From: Parabacteroides sp. PH5-46
GTDB taxonomy: Bacteria > Bacteroidota > Bacteroidia > Bacteroidales > Tannerellaceae
NCBI RefSeq assembly: GCF_029892785.1
Contig: NZ_JARXXA010000012.1
Span: 62,001 to 126,000 of the forward strand
Direction: 5' to 3'
Length of the DNA: 64,000 nucleotides
Shown here: positions 26,399 through 34,867 of the stretch, one piece after another
Position numbering within the stretch: the stretch's first letter is position 1
Layout of the letters: the number at the start of each line of letters is the position of its first letter
Program-made: the position numbers and the translations under genes
The notes under the pieces: model-generated
Databases searched by the model: none
Told to the model about the DNA's origin: nothing
What the model saw: only the letters and a program-made list of their open reading frames with translations

Positions 26399-27253
26399 TT
26401 ATGCAGTTTCGATATGGCTTTTAATGATGTCTTTTATTTTTGTCACATCTGTTTTAGCTTCTATGATATTCTTTACATCATTGACTGACAGTTTGTCTAT
26501 GGCAGCAAAAACTTTTTCATAAGGAGTGCTACCGCCAGAGACAAGTTTGATTACAGCATCAATTAAATAACGTTTTGCGATAAACTTTTCTTCAAACTTA
26601 CTGCGAGCAACTGCCAGAAATTTTTCAGCACGTACCAAATCATATTCAGCGTCTATGCCTTCTCCTTTCATACAGGCTGCTAATACAGCAGTTGTGATGT
26701 CCATATTAAAACAGTATATTTTACTTGCTGTGCTTAGAGGGTATTTTCTGTCTGTTAATTCTTTGATTCTTGATAATAACTCTTCATCAGGCAAGATTAA
26801 TACAGCGCCATCTACAAAGTTTTTTCCTTTCCACTTATTCATTTCAATGTTGGCTTCTGATAAAAGAGCGATGGTATTCTCGCTACTCCAACTTTCAAAC
26901 ATATAAATTTCTTCAGGGTTAACAGTATTGTCAGTTATGGCAGCCATGAATCTATGCTGTCCGTCTATGATGACAATATGATCCCCTGCCTCTTCAGAAG
27001 GTATCTCTTTCCCATCAAGTCCAACAATACTACAGCCATCTGCAATAGCTTTTCTTCCGCTTACATACATAATAGGGACTAATACGCCAAATGCTCTAAG
27101 AGATTTTTTCTTTGCATTAACGTTCTCTTTTGAAATTTCCCTATTCCCTTTTACAAAGGCTACTCTTTTACCTTTGTCATAAACTTCAGCTAATGTTATA
27201 ATTTTAGCCAAGTTATTCACTATAGTTGCTTTCGAAAAAATTTGATTATCCAT
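26399..27253 (-). CDS. ParB/sulfiredoxin-fold DNA-partition-like protein
   Basis: 284 residues. The motif VIIDGQHRFMAA at about residues 94-105 is the DGQHR/ParB N-terminal signature (a phosphonucleotide-binding fold). It is preceded by FGVLVPIMYV, as in ParB-like proteins. The C-terminal half is helical, with no clear helix-turn-helix. No ParA is encoded in the element, so classical partition is doubtful; proteins of this type on mobile elements are mostly uncharacterised. It is the leftmost gene of the element and ends at a strong terminator. Confidence 0.65.
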   Translation of the reverse strand: MDNQIFSKATIVNNLAKIITLAEVYDKGKRVAFVKGNREISKENVNAKKKSLRAFGVLVPIMYVSGRKAIADGCSIVGLDGKEIPSEEAGDHIVIIDGQHRFMAAITDNTVNPEEIYMFESWSSENTIALLSEANIEMNKWKGKNFVDGAVLILPDEELLSRIKELTDRKYPLSTASKIYCFNMDITTAVLAACMKGEGIDAEYDLVRAEKFLAVARSKFEEKFIAKRYLIDAVIKLVSGGSTPYEKVFAAIDKLSVNDVKNIIEAKTDVTKIKDIIKSHIETA

Positions 27254-27383
27254 AATTGGATACAGCTCCTTTAAGCCGGGTCTTTAGTTTATTGAAGAAT
27301 TTGACCATCATTCAACACTACAAAAGAACTCGGTATAATTATAAGAAGGAAGGACAAAGAGCTAAGAGAAAATTGTCCTTGTT

Positions 27384-28289
27384 TTACATTGGATAATAAC
27401 CGTTAGACGAATAAAGAATATCTCTCTTCTTCCGCTGAATTATCTTTTCTAAACTATCAACAGTCATTTTTTTATTAATACCTAGGAATTGAATCAAATA
27501 TGCAATAAAAGATTTTTCATCATCAACCAATTTTGCATTCTTTCTTCTTTTATACGAAGTGAAGTTATTGTTTTGAAAAAACCATGCAAACATAGATATG
27601 AATGAGTATTCTAGTATTGTATCTTGTCTATCTCTATTTTTATTCATTCTGGCTTGTTTCCCATATAAAGGACTATTAGGGTCAACACATAACCTTTCTT
27701 TTAAACAGAACATAGCGATAGCATTAATAATATTGTGTGAATTGATGGAATATTCTTTATCCCCAACAGATAAAGTTAAAACCATAGGCTTGATTGGCTT
27801 AGCTTTGGAGAAATTTTCATTAGTTTTTATTCTATAGTAATTACTATAGACTGCATCTGTGAAATTCTTCACTTGCTCTAGTGGTGATTCTTTTTCTACA
27901 AAAATGTTTTCAATACATTTACCTATGCAATAATCATAAACAAATAATAGTAGATACCAGAATTTTTCTACGTCTAAATTAAAACTCTTGATATACCAAT
28001 TCAATTCTTCATTGAAATTATATTTTTTAGCCCTTTCCTTTGCTTTCTCCAAATATGACGTTTGGTCATTTGGTTTATTTGGGTTCATGGACTGCCAATT
28101 ATACCTTATTATAAATCTTTCTACGGCCTGTGAATTATAAAATACAGGATTACCTTCTTCATCATACTCACCACTAAAATCAGGACAAAAATGATTGGCT
28201 ACAGGGTATAAATATTCTAAGACGTTAGTGTCTGCCTCTTTATTGTAGGAATATCCTTTATCTTTAAAAGTTTCAATTGGTGTGAACAT
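27384..28289 (-). CDS. Hypothetical element protein
   Basis: 301 residues from the ATG at 28289 (MFTPIETFKDKGYSYNKEAD). The open frame extends to 28358, but that part overlaps the end of the upstream gene and reads as its out-of-frame shadow. It is helical and rich in aromatic and basic residues, for example FIIRYNWQSMNPNKPNDQT and SYKRRKNAKLVDDE. No recognised domain. Its place directly after the winged-helix gene suggests a joint function, perhaps in replication or maintenance of the excised form (inference). Confidence 0.55.
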   Translation of the reverse strand: MFTPIETFKDKGYSYNKEADTNVLEYLYPVANHFCPDFSGEYDEEGNPVFYNSQAVERFIIRYNWQSMNPNKPNDQTSYLEKAKERAKKYNFNEELNWYIKSFNLDVEKFWYLLLFVYDYCIGKCIENIFVEKESPLEQVKNFTDAVYSNYYRIKTNENFSKAKPIKPMVLTLSVGDKEYSINSHNIINAIAMFCLKERLCVDPNSPLYGKQARMNKNRDRQDTILEYSFISMFAWFFQNNNFTSYKRRKNAKLVDDEKSFIAYLIQFLGINKKMTVDSLEKIIQRKKRDILYSSNGYYPM

Positions 28290-28323
28290 AAGCCTTATTG
28301 TTTTTAAGGCTAAAGATAAACAA

Positions 28324-28965
28324 TTATTGCAAAAACTTTCCAGCCAGATAATCTTCATCTGTTATTGCTCCTTCACAAAAGCGTTTCATTTCAGCAATAG
28401 GAGTCTCCCTTGTTTTATAAAATATCTTATCATTAATTAGTTCAATTCCTTTACTAGTTCTCTTAATGTATCCCATATCAATAGCCATCTTCAAATACTT
28501 TCCAATAGTGGATTTCTTTATAACCATAATATTTTCCAGTTCCCTGATAGAATATCTACACAAATTGGTGCTGTTTAAACACAAGGTCTTTATAAGTACT
28601 AAGAATCCTTTTAACTCATTAGGTATTGGTTCTTTTACTAAGGCTTCGTCTATCAAGACGTAGTGTTCTGTATTTAGAAAATATTTGTTCCTGGCAAATT
28701 TCCCGTTTTTACCTTTCACAAATCTGGTATTTATTGTCAAGAGCCCTTTAGCTTTAAACTTAGAAATGTGTTTGGAAATCGTTGATTGTGTTATTGCATC
28801 TTTTTCACTAAATGCGTTGTCATTAATATATGCAGCTAAGTTATCCTGCTTGATATTTGACTCATAAGTGTCTCTATCTGATTTTATTGCCAAACAGAGG
28901 AAAGTATATGCTTCTGTTAAACTCAGAAGGTTAGCTATTAATTCTGTGATTTCTCGATAATTCAT
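28324..28965 (-). CDS. Winged-helix DNA-binding protein of the element
   Basis: 213 residues with two helix-turn-helix-like segments. One is around residues 56-76 (AITQSTISKHISKFKAKGLL), a classic winged-helix pattern. The other is near residues 140-170 (IRELENIMVIKKSTIGKYLK). Duplicated winged helices are typical of plasmid Rep initiators and of MarR-like regulators. Three 21-nt iteron-like repeats lie 260-320 nt upstream. The protein could be a replication initiator or a regulator that binds them. Confidence 0.6.
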   Translation of the reverse strand: MNYREITELIANLLSLTEAYTFLCLAIKSDRDTYESNIKQDNLAAYINDNAFSEKDAITQSTISKHISKFKAKGLLTINTRFVKGKNGKFARNKYFLNTEHYVLIDEALVKEPIPNELKGFLVLIKTLCLNSTNLCRYSIRELENIMVIKKSTIGKYLKMAIDMGYIKRTSKGIELINDKIFYKTRETPIAEMKRFCEGAITDEDYLAGKFLQ

Positions 28966-29189
28966 TAGTCGCAGATGAATTAGTGTTTATAAATATCAAA
29001 TCTCTTTTTTCCTTTTCCATCTTTAAATAGGCGCTTGTTCCAAAATATAGTTTGGCTTCTTTTCTATTATTAAAAAGCAGTGAGGTTGGTTTATGGATAA
29101 TCATTCTAAAATATGTATGATTTTACTGATAGTTGCTAAATCACATTTTTTCTTGACAAAGGAAAAATGTATAGTAGCGTATTAGTTCT

Positions 29190-29219
29190 TTAGGTATTAG
29201 TATTATTAGGTATTAGTAT
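29190..29219. repeat. Direct repeat TTAGGTATTAGTAT x2
   Basis: The 14-nt word occurs at 29190-29203 and again at 29206-29219, 16 nt apart, directly beside the 21-nt iteron-like array. Confidence 0.5.
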
Positions 29220-29223
29220 GCAG

Positions 29224-29286
29224 ATTCCTCTGATGGACACCTATATTCCTGTAGTGGACAGTTATATTCCAGTGGTGGACACTACT
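29224..29286. repeat. Three 21-nt iteron-like repeats
   Basis: Three adjacent 21-nt units (29224, 29245 and 29266) share ATTCC at the start and GTGGACA or ATGGACA in the middle. The exact period, AT-rich surroundings and position upstream of a winged-helix gene resemble plasmid origin iterons. The rest of the 28966-29370 gap shows nothing else except the 14-nt direct repeat. Confidence 0.65.
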
Positions 29287-29369
29287 TAATCTGTATCTAC
29301 ACCCCATAACAATAGGTATCTGCCAAGTATACCTATGAAAAAGAAGCAAGGTTTGTCATTATTGATTGC

Positions 29370-29552
29370 TTATTTCTTTTTCGGCTTTAAACGTGGTTTC
29401 TTGTTCTCTTTTGAGTACTCTTTGAAAAGGTCAGGGAAGTATTGCTTAGCTAAGGATAAATCCATTGGTCTATACACAAATTCCGTTACTGTCTTTTCTC
29501 TTATTTCATCTACTACATATACTTTTTTCTTACTTTTCTTCGATAGTTTCAT
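29370..29552 (-). CDS. Small lysine-rich hypothetical protein
   Basis: 60 residues beginning MKLSKKSKKKVYVVDEIREK and ending KENKKPRLKPKKK. Very basic at both ends, suggesting nucleic-acid contact. Its start overlaps the end of the preceding small ORF by 23 nt, and together they look like a coupled pair. No family recognised. Confidence 0.45.
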   Translation of the reverse strand: MKLSKKSKKKVYVVDEIREKTVTEFVYRPMDLSLAKQYFPDLFKEYSKENKKPRLKPKKK

Positions 29553-29706
29553 AAGGTTTAAAATAATAAGTTTGTCTAATGTTGTTAATCTGTTTTCTTA
29601 CTTTTACATATCCATTAAGTTGCGCCCAAATGGCGATATGCATTCGTGAGTCTGGTATGCCAGCTTTAATAGCTACTGTTTTTAACTGTTCGTAGGTATG
29701 GTACAT
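29530..29706 (-). CDS. Small hypothetical protein (58 aa)
   Basis: Starts MYHTYEQLKTVAIKAGIPDS and continues RMHIAIWAQLNGYVKVRKQI. The first 40 residues look like a small helix-turn-helix or excisionase-like domain, but I cannot assign a family. An in-frame ATG 22 codons upstream gives an arginine-rich extension that looks non-genic. Its 3' end overlaps the 60-residue ORF. Confidence 0.45.
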   Translation of the reverse strand: MYHTYEQLKTVAIKAGIPDSRMHIAIWAQLNGYVKVRKQINNIRQTYYFKPYETIEEK

Positions 29707-29948
29707 ATTACGGTTTGGTTGATTTATAAATAATGTATCTCTCAGACGTCGTCCTCTTAAAGGTAGTAGCAATGCCAGAACCGGACGCGAAGTGAGTTAT
29801 TCCGTTTACTGGGACGTAGGGTAGTTTTCGATTTGGAGATAAACAAAGGTACAAAGACTTGATAGGTTGAAAAAATGAAATGCGATAAATCTACAAAAAC
29901 AACCACTGTACCTCTATATGTTCTATTAATGGTACTACGGTGTGCCAT

Positions 29949-30484
29949 GTTACAGAAAATTCATGCAAAAGGTCACTCTATTGTTGATAAATCCACTTTA
30001 GTATGAAATTTTTACCGGGTCATATACAATCAATTTTCTAAAATTTTATACTAACCGAAATACGAACAATATAACTACATAAAATGGCTTGTTCCTGAGT
30101 GATGTTCCGTATATAAAGGAATCAACAAAAAACACCCCCTCCCCGTTAAAATCTAGTAAGATGTTCCATACAAACATAGCTATAGGTATGTGAGCGATAG
30201 TAGTGTTCCCCAATACGCCCCGAGAGGTGGCTCAGAGGAAAATGATATATTATTAACTCGAATTGTAGCTGTGGAAACTACGCTGCATTTTTAGTTTAAC
30301 CTGCCCTGTTCCGAAAATCACTCTTAGAGAAAACTGCTACCCAAATAACATAAGGCAGAAATCTAAGGGGTTTTTCTTTTTGGTGGGGAAATAAACATAT
30401 CATTTAACCTTTACAACCAATTCAAAATGAGAGTCATTCAGCAATGAGTGGCTCTCTTATTGTTTAATCTAATCATTTACAGAG
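29949..30484. other. Non-coding gap inside the element
   Basis: About 535 nt without a convincing ORF. It contains GATGTTCC twice (30099 and 30162 regions) and a GTGTTCC near 30210. A hairpin GAGAGTCATTCA/TGAGTGGCTCTC (30429-30456) lies just before the radC-like gene. An origin of transfer or replication could sit here, but nothing recognisable supports that. Confidence 0.4.
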
Positions 30485-30940
30485 ATGAAAGATGTTTATA
30501 AAGTTTGTGATGTTACTATCCACTATGAGCCCCTAATCAAGCCTTCTGAAAGGTTGCAGATTAAGAACTCGCGGGATATTTTTAGTTTTCTGATGGAGCA
30601 CGTCTTTGACATGAAGACAATTCAACACAAGGAGTCTTTTAATGTGGTATTACTGAATCGTGCTAGCAAGGTACTTGGTGTTCACCTCATAAGTGAAGGA
30701 GGAGTTAACGGGACTATAGTAGATATTAGGTTAATCATACAGTCTGCAATCCTCTCTAACAGTAGTGGCATTATTCTTTGCCATAATCACCCTTCAGGCA
30801 ATATGATGCCTAGCAATCAGGACAGATGCATCACGAACAATATTCAAGAGGCTTGCAAGCTGTTTGATATTACTGTGTTAGACCATCTGATTATTACAGC
30901 AGAAGGTTATTATTCTTTTGCTGATGAAGGAGTTTTATAA
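30485..30940 (+). CDS. RadC-family (JAB/MPN) protein
   Basis: 151 residues containing the whole RadC-type JAMM domain. The metal motif is LCHNHPSGNMMPSNQD with H100, H102 and D113, and ESFNVVLLNRASKVLG supplies the strand before it. The N-terminal helix-hairpin-helix of chromosomal RadC is absent, as usual for copies on mobile elements. RadC is not established as a recombination protein; a metalloprotease or nuclease role is possible. Confidence 0.88.
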   Translation: MKDVYKVCDVTIHYEPLIKPSERLQIKNSRDIFSFLMEHVFDMKTIQHKESFNVVLLNRASKVLGVHLISEGGVNGTIVDIRLIIQSAILSNSSGIILCHNHPSGNMMPSNQDRCITNNIQEACKLFDITVLDHLIITAEGYYSFADEGVL

Positions 30941-30976
30941 TTCTTTTATCAGAATACGATATTTAACGCTTTTGTT

Positions 30977-30984
30977 TATCTTTG
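30977..30984 (+). promoter_or_regulatory. Promoter -7 box before the structured region
   Basis: TATCTTTG matches TAnnTTTG. Transcription from about 30990 would cover a TACTTCA/TGAAGTA stem (30988-31028) and the long inverted repeat, then reach the gene at 31299 after a ~300-nt leader. Confidence 0.45.
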
Positions 30985-31046
30985 CATTACTTCATTATAG
31001 CTAAAGAGTTAGCAAGGTAGTGAAGTACTTATTACAAGAAGCATTC

Positions 31047-31227
31047 TAAGATATTACTCTGCTTTAGAAAAATCGCCAGTTTTTCGAATCCGAACGAGTG
31101 ATAGCGAAGAAGTGCTCTGTCTTTCTATGGAATATTCCTTTTACAAGGCGTATCACATAAAGGGCAGGGGCTATTCGCTTATTTGTTCGGGGGTCTCTGG
31201 CGATACCTTCTAAAGCAGATAAGATAT
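31047..31227. repeat. MITE-like or structured RNA element
   Basis: Perfect 12-nt terminal arms TCTGCTTTAGAA (31058-31069) and TTCTAAAGCAGA (31208-31219). A second matching block, TCGCCAG/CTGGCGA, follows, then weaker pairing down to GGAATATTCC in the middle, about 160 nt in all. TAAGATAT flanks it on both sides (31047-31054 and 31220-31227), like a target-site duplication but offset by 3 nt on the left. A minus-strand ORF of 81 codons crosses it but looks like a by-product. Confidence 0.6.
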
Positions 31228-31298
31228 ACGGATAGTTCCCTGCTTCTTTTTTTATAAACCGCTTCTGTAGGGGACAGGGAGCACGATATTGCAGATTT

Positions 31299-31901
31299 AT
31301 GAAATACATATTAGGATTATTGGGATTACTTTTCCTATTATGGGTAGTAGACTTGTTAAGAACTAAACCACCTGAAGAACCCGTCGATTATAGTAACATA
31401 GAGTTTACTACCGAAGTTATGCAAATACCAGAGAGCGAATTGTATTGGGAAAAGATAATAGATTTTTTCAGGATTAAATCTCCTGAAAACAACAAAACCA
31501 AGCAAGAAATGGATGCGTATTGGGAAGAACTTGAAAATCAAGAAAGAATTAGACTTGAAGCGTTGGAAAAGAACAAACCCAAAGAAAAAGTTTCAGAAAG
31601 AAAACTTGAAACAGAAGCGACAAAACTGTCCGATTATTCTACATGGACAGTCCAAATAGTTTCCATTGGGTACGATGATGGTTCGTTAGCTCATAAAATT
31701 GTACAGAGCAAACCGGGAGGCAGACTGTTTAATGAAAACTCTTGGTTTTTTGCAGATGTTGAATTGCATAAAATATATGACTTTTATAACCAAGGGCATA
31801 TCAGCGGAGGATTAGCAGAGCGATTGATTTCAGAAAAATTCTACTGGATTGGCAAATCAGGGAATGATTATTATCTTCTAAAAAATCAGATAACACCATA
31901 A
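31299..31901 (+). CDS. Membrane-anchored hypothetical protein
   Basis: 200 residues. One N-terminal membrane helix (residues 3-20) is followed by an acidic linker, a charged helical segment at about 70-105 likely to form a coiled coil, and a C-terminal domain of about 90 residues (STWTVQIVSIGYDDGSLAHK). No family recognised. First gene of the element's rightward cargo. It follows the ~300-nt structured leader and is 10 nt from the DUF805 gene, so the two are probably one unit. Confidence 0.6.
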   Translation: MKYILGLLGLLFLLWVVDLLRTKPPEEPVDYSNIEFTTEVMQIPESELYWEKIIDFFRIKSPENNKTKQEMDAYWEELENQERIRLEALEKNKPKEKVSERKLETEATKLSDYSTWTVQIVSIGYDDGSLAHKIVQSKPGGRLFNENSWFFADVELHKIYDFYNQGHISGGLAERLISEKFYWIGKSGNDYYLLKNQITP

Positions 31902-31911
31902 TTATAATCAT

Positions 31912-32562
31912 ATGAAACCCGTTATAGACCTTTTTAAAATGTACGTCAATGGAGAAACTATTTGCGTTCAAAATGACAGGCTTATTAATCAGCAAGTGAC
32001 TTTGCCCAGTGGAATGAACTCTATACCTGTTAGGTGGAAGACTAAAGACTTTACAGAGTTAAGCATCCGCTTATATTCTGAACATAGGACACAACTGCAA
32101 ATAATTAAAGATCTTCCCGCTTCCGGTGAACATGAATTTTATATAAACCAATATTCAACTCCGCTTTATGTCGCTATTTATGATGGGGCAGAAGAAATAG
32201 ACACAATAAGAATAGAACAAAAGAGCAATTTTTGGGAGCATTTGTTTTCTTTTGAAGGGAGAATAAGGCGTTCAGAGTACTGCTTTACCTACCTGTCTTA
32301 TTGCTTGCTTTTTGCTGCAATATATTACACGTTGATCTTTAATTATATGGGCATGATAGAAATCAATGAATATGTTGCCATTTTTCTGGGATTACTACTT
32401 ATTCCTTTATTTTGGATATTCTGCGCACAGGGAGCAAAACGCTGTCATGACAGGGGGAACTCAGGGTGGTTTCAACTAATTCCACTTTACTTCTTTATAA
32501 TGTTATTTGGTGATGGAGAAAGAGGTTCAAATGAATATGGAGCATCTCCAAAATACAAATAA
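31912..32562 (+). CDS. DUF805 membrane protein with N-terminal beta-rich domain
   Basis: 216 residues. Residues 112-216 form a DUF805 domain: SFEGRIRRSEYCFTYL at its start, three or four membrane helices, and the signature KRCHDRGNSGWFQLIPLY with GSNEYGASP at the end. The first 110 residues are soluble and beta-rich, with no match I recognise; most DUF805 proteins lack such a domain. Its position right after the anchored protein suggests a membrane complex. Confidence 0.8.
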   Translation: MKPVIDLFKMYVNGETICVQNDRLINQQVTLPSGMNSIPVRWKTKDFTELSIRLYSEHRTQLQIIKDLPASGEHEFYINQYSTPLYVAIYDGAEEIDTIRIEQKSNFWEHLFSFEGRIRRSEYCFTYLSYCLLFAAIYYTLIFNYMGMIEINEYVAIFLGLLLIPLFWIFCAQGAKRCHDRGNSGWFQLIPLYFFIMLFGDGERGSNEYGASPKYK

Positions 32563-32566
32563 CGAT

Positions 32567-32644
32567 ATGAAACAAGATAAAGAAGATTATTGGCTATATG
32601 CTTTGCTGTTCTTAGGAGCAGCATTCATTTTATTTAGTATTTAA
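32567..32644 (+). CDS. 25-residue membrane peptide
   Basis: MKQDKEDYWLYALLFLGAAF then ILFSI. A charged head of seven residues and a single hydrophobic helix, 4 nt after the DUF805 stop. The layout is typical of small membrane proteins, but the ORF is short and could be chance. Confidence 0.4.
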   Translation: MKQDKEDYWLYALLFLGAAFILFSI

Positions 32645-32669
32645 AAGATATCTTTAGGAAGAAATAGTT

Positions 32670-32888
32670 ATGAATGATAGTGATAGAAATCCTGCTAATT
32701 CAGGGTGTATAGGTTTTATGTGGATTTCAGGCCTATTCTTTTTTATCCCATATGGGATTATATGCTTGCTAAATGGAAATACTGGCTGGGGAATAATACT
32801 TCTTATTATAGGAATAATATTTTTATTACTTTCTTATTTTACACAGAAGGAATATGACGATGAAAAAGAAAAAAACAAATGGGATTAA
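32670..32888 (+). CDS. Small two-helix membrane protein
   Basis: 72 residues. Two hydrophobic helices (about residues 10-32 and 38-58) with a short loop between them and a highly charged tail (QKEYDDEKEKNKWD). It lies 25 nt after the 25-residue ORF, in the same rightward unit. No family name. Confidence 0.55.
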   Translation: MNDSDRNPANSGCIGFMWISGLFFFIPYGIICLLNGNTGWGIILLIIGIIFLLLSYFTQKEYDDEKEKNKWD

Positions 32889-32896
32889 TTTGATAA

Positions 32897-32956
32897 GGAC
32901 ATTTTTTTCAGAATAAAGGTTTTATAGACCCAAAGTTAAAAATGTCCCTGTCTATA
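32897..32956 (+). ncRNA. Leader module A with pseudoknot topology
   Basis: Stem 1 is GGACATTTTT (32897-32906) with AAAAATGTCC (32938-32947). Stem 2 is TATAGAC (32923-32929) with GTCTATA (32950-32956). The order 1-2-1'-2' gives an H-type pseudoknot. It ends 44 nt before the lipoprotein ATG. A second copy with the same layout is at 33781. Could be a cis-acting RNA or a DNA protein-binding site. Confidence 0.45.
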
Positions 32957-33000
32957 GTTTTAAACAAAAGAATTCATTATAAACTCAATAAATTAAACTT

Positions 33001-33756
33001 ATGAAAACTTTTAAACTATTCATAGCTACTATAATAGCTATATTATGCTTTATCTCATGCAGTAGTGAAGAAGGTGGAGAGAAACCTGATGAAAAGCCAG
33101 CAACATCTTTAATAACTCAGAAGCTAATAGCGATTAGCGATAACAATGGTTATAAGATGAATTTTCAAAGGGATAAATCTGGACGTATTATTAAAATTTA
33201 TGATACTGAAGGACAATCTTTAGAAGCTTCATATGATAAAAATCGCATATATGGTACAACAAAAGCAATAGAAGGCTCTACTTATACAACATCTTTTATC
33301 ATCGCTTTAAATGATAAAGGTTATGCTTCTGAAATGACAGTTACCTATTATCCAGAAGATAGCGAAGAGTGGGTTGAGCAATTTGAATGCCATTATAATG
33401 AGGAAGGTTACATAAAAGAAAAATGGGAACAAGAAGGCTCTTTTGATGACCATTATTTGTATGAATATTATAATACTAAAATTAAAGTTACAGTTAATTG
33501 GTATCCTGATCCACACTCTTATGATATACTTTTATCAAATGAAAAGAATACAGGAGGAGTTGAGCCAGTTATACTCTTTGGTGCAGCTACATTTGGTATA
33601 ACATATTTTTTGTACTACGGAGGGTTTTCAGGAAAGCCTGTTTCTTATTTACCCAAGAACCTCATGAACATTAAAAGAGACAGTGAGGGCAGGATTTCTT
33701 CCACTGCATATCTTGATGAAACTGTTGTTCTTACAACAAACTATCATTATGAATAA
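33001..33756 (+). CDS. Lipoprotein of unknown function
   Basis: 251 residues with a lipoprotein signal peptide ending FISC (acylated Cys20), then a flexible acidic linker. The mature part has repeated short beta-strand units such as YKMNFQRDKSGRIIKIYDTE and DSEGRISSTAYLDE. These resemble YD-type or DUF4595-like repeats seen in Bacteroides lipoproteins. Probably anchored to the outer membrane. It is preceded by leader module A, unlike the genes before it, and so may be controlled separately. Confidence 0.6.
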   Translation: MKTFKLFIATIIAILCFISCSSEEGGEKPDEKPATSLITQKLIAISDNNGYKMNFQRDKSGRIIKIYDTEGQSLEASYDKNRIYGTTKAIEGSTYTTSFIIALNDKGYASEMTVTYYPEDSEEWVEQFECHYNEEGYIKEKWEQEGSFDDHYLYEYYNTKIKVTVNWYPDPHSYDILLSNEKNTGGVEPVILFGAATFGITYFLYYGGFSGKPVSYLPKNLMNIKRDSEGRISSTAYLDETVVLTTNYHYE

Positions 33757-33780
33757 TGCTATCTTTTTATAAAGTTGAGT

Positions 33781-33841
33781 GGGACAAAAATCAGTCGTTT
33801 TCTCTTTTATAGACCCTGATACAAAAATGTCCCAATCTATA
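33781..33841 (+). ncRNA. Leader module B with pseudoknot topology
   Basis: Same layout as module A. Stem 1 is GGGACA (33781-33786) with TGTCCC (33829-33833 region). Stem 2 is TATAGA with TCTATA (near 33808 and 33836). The shared block TTTTATAGACCC to AGTTTTA is nearly identical to A, while loops differ. It lies 26 nt before the next gene. Confidence 0.45.
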
Positions 33842-33866
33842 GTTTTATACAGAAAAGAAGCTGAAT

Positions 33867-34520
33867 ATGAATATATTTTTGATAGATGCAATCTCCATAG
33901 TGGAGTTATTAGGGGCAATAGCTTTCATACAATATGATAAGGGAAAAACTTTAAAGGAATTACTCTATGATACGATAAAGACCTTCTCTAAATGGTATAT
34001 TGGCTTGCTACTACTGTTACTACCGTTAATCTTGGGGTTTAATATTGATTCATATCAAGTGTATTTAAAGACACAAGCATTAAGGTATATAACATGGGAT
34101 AGCTTTCTACTTTTTCCTATACGTGTACCTTGTATGTTCAACTACATATTTGGGGCAGGACTTATTTACTGCATTGCAGTATTGCCTATAAACATAGCAA
34201 TATCATTCTTTGTCAGAAAATGGCACAGAAAGATTAATGGATTTAACTGGAACTGGAAAAGGATTAGGTTAGGTTATTGCTATTATATTGCAACACTAAT
34301 GCTTTTACTGATTTTAAGGGTAGGATACTTTTTAGAAAATGGTGATAATATATATGTCATCGTGTCTATAATTATACTATACCTAATGTTTAGGAAGCAG
34401 TATATTAATGGCTTAATACTCCTATTCTTGTATCCAATCCCATTAATAGCATATCGTTTAGGAACGCACTTGCATCCAATGGTAGATAAGTTTATACATC
34501 ATTTAATTTACATGATATGA
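33867..34520 (+). CDS. Polytopic membrane protein, unknown
   Basis: 217 residues with about six hydrophobic helices, among them YIGLLLLLLPLILGFNI and LGYCYYIATLMLLLILRVGY. Basic segments such as VRKWHRKINGFNWNWKRIR mark cytoplasmic loops. No recognised family. It follows leader module B and overlaps the next gene by four bases (ATGA). Confidence 0.6.
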   Translation: MNIFLIDAISIVELLGAIAFIQYDKGKTLKELLYDTIKTFSKWYIGLLLLLLPLILGFNIDSYQVYLKTQALRYITWDSFLLFPIRVPCMFNYIFGAGLIYCIAVLPINIAISFFVRKWHRKINGFNWNWKRIRLGYCYYIATLMLLLILRVGYFLENGDNIYVIVSIIILYLMFRKQYINGLILLFLYPIPLIAYRLGTHLHPMVDKFIHHLIYMI

Positions 34521-34855
34521 AGGCATTGATACTTAGATATTTTAATGATATACGTGTTCCAATATTACTCTCATTAATATTGATTTCTTTATATATATTC
34601 AGTCAGGGTGCAATAAATGGGTTTGAAACTAAAAGCAATATCTACAATTATTTTCCTAAAATTTGGATTCACTCATTACCTGACTGGATATTATATATAG
34701 CATTGTTACAAGCTTTCATTCCTGTTTCATACTTGTTTTATAAGAAGAAGTGGATTAAAGGGATAGGTTTGTTATTGGCAGTGATATTTATAATAATTGT
34801 ATTTATATGCATACCTGATGGTGTGTGGCGAACCATATCCCTAACGAATGTCTAA
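34517..34855 (+). CDS. Small membrane protein, unknown
   Basis: 112 residues with three hydrophobic helices (about 12-30, 55-75 and 85-105). Translationally coupled to the gene before it through an ATGA overlap, so the two probably form a complex. It is followed by a long hairpin and the convergent integrase gene. Confidence 0.55.
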   Translation: MKALILRYFNDIRVPILLSLILISLYIFSQGAINGFETKSNIYNYFPKIWIHSLPDWILYIALLQAFIPVSYLFYKKKWIKGIGLLLAVIFIIIVFICIPDGVWRTISLTNV

Positions 34856-34867
34856 AAGCTATATAAC

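Noticed and set aside
29757-29948. 63-codon minus-strand ORF
   Set aside because: Arginine- and serine-rich low-quality sequence with no neighbours in phase; it overlaps the upstream region of the better-supported 58-residue ORF.
31064-31309. An 81-codon minus-strand ORF across the inverted repeat
   Set aside because: It follows the arms of the 160-nt inverted repeat, starts inside the gene at 31299 and shows no domain. It is more likely a by-product of the repeat.
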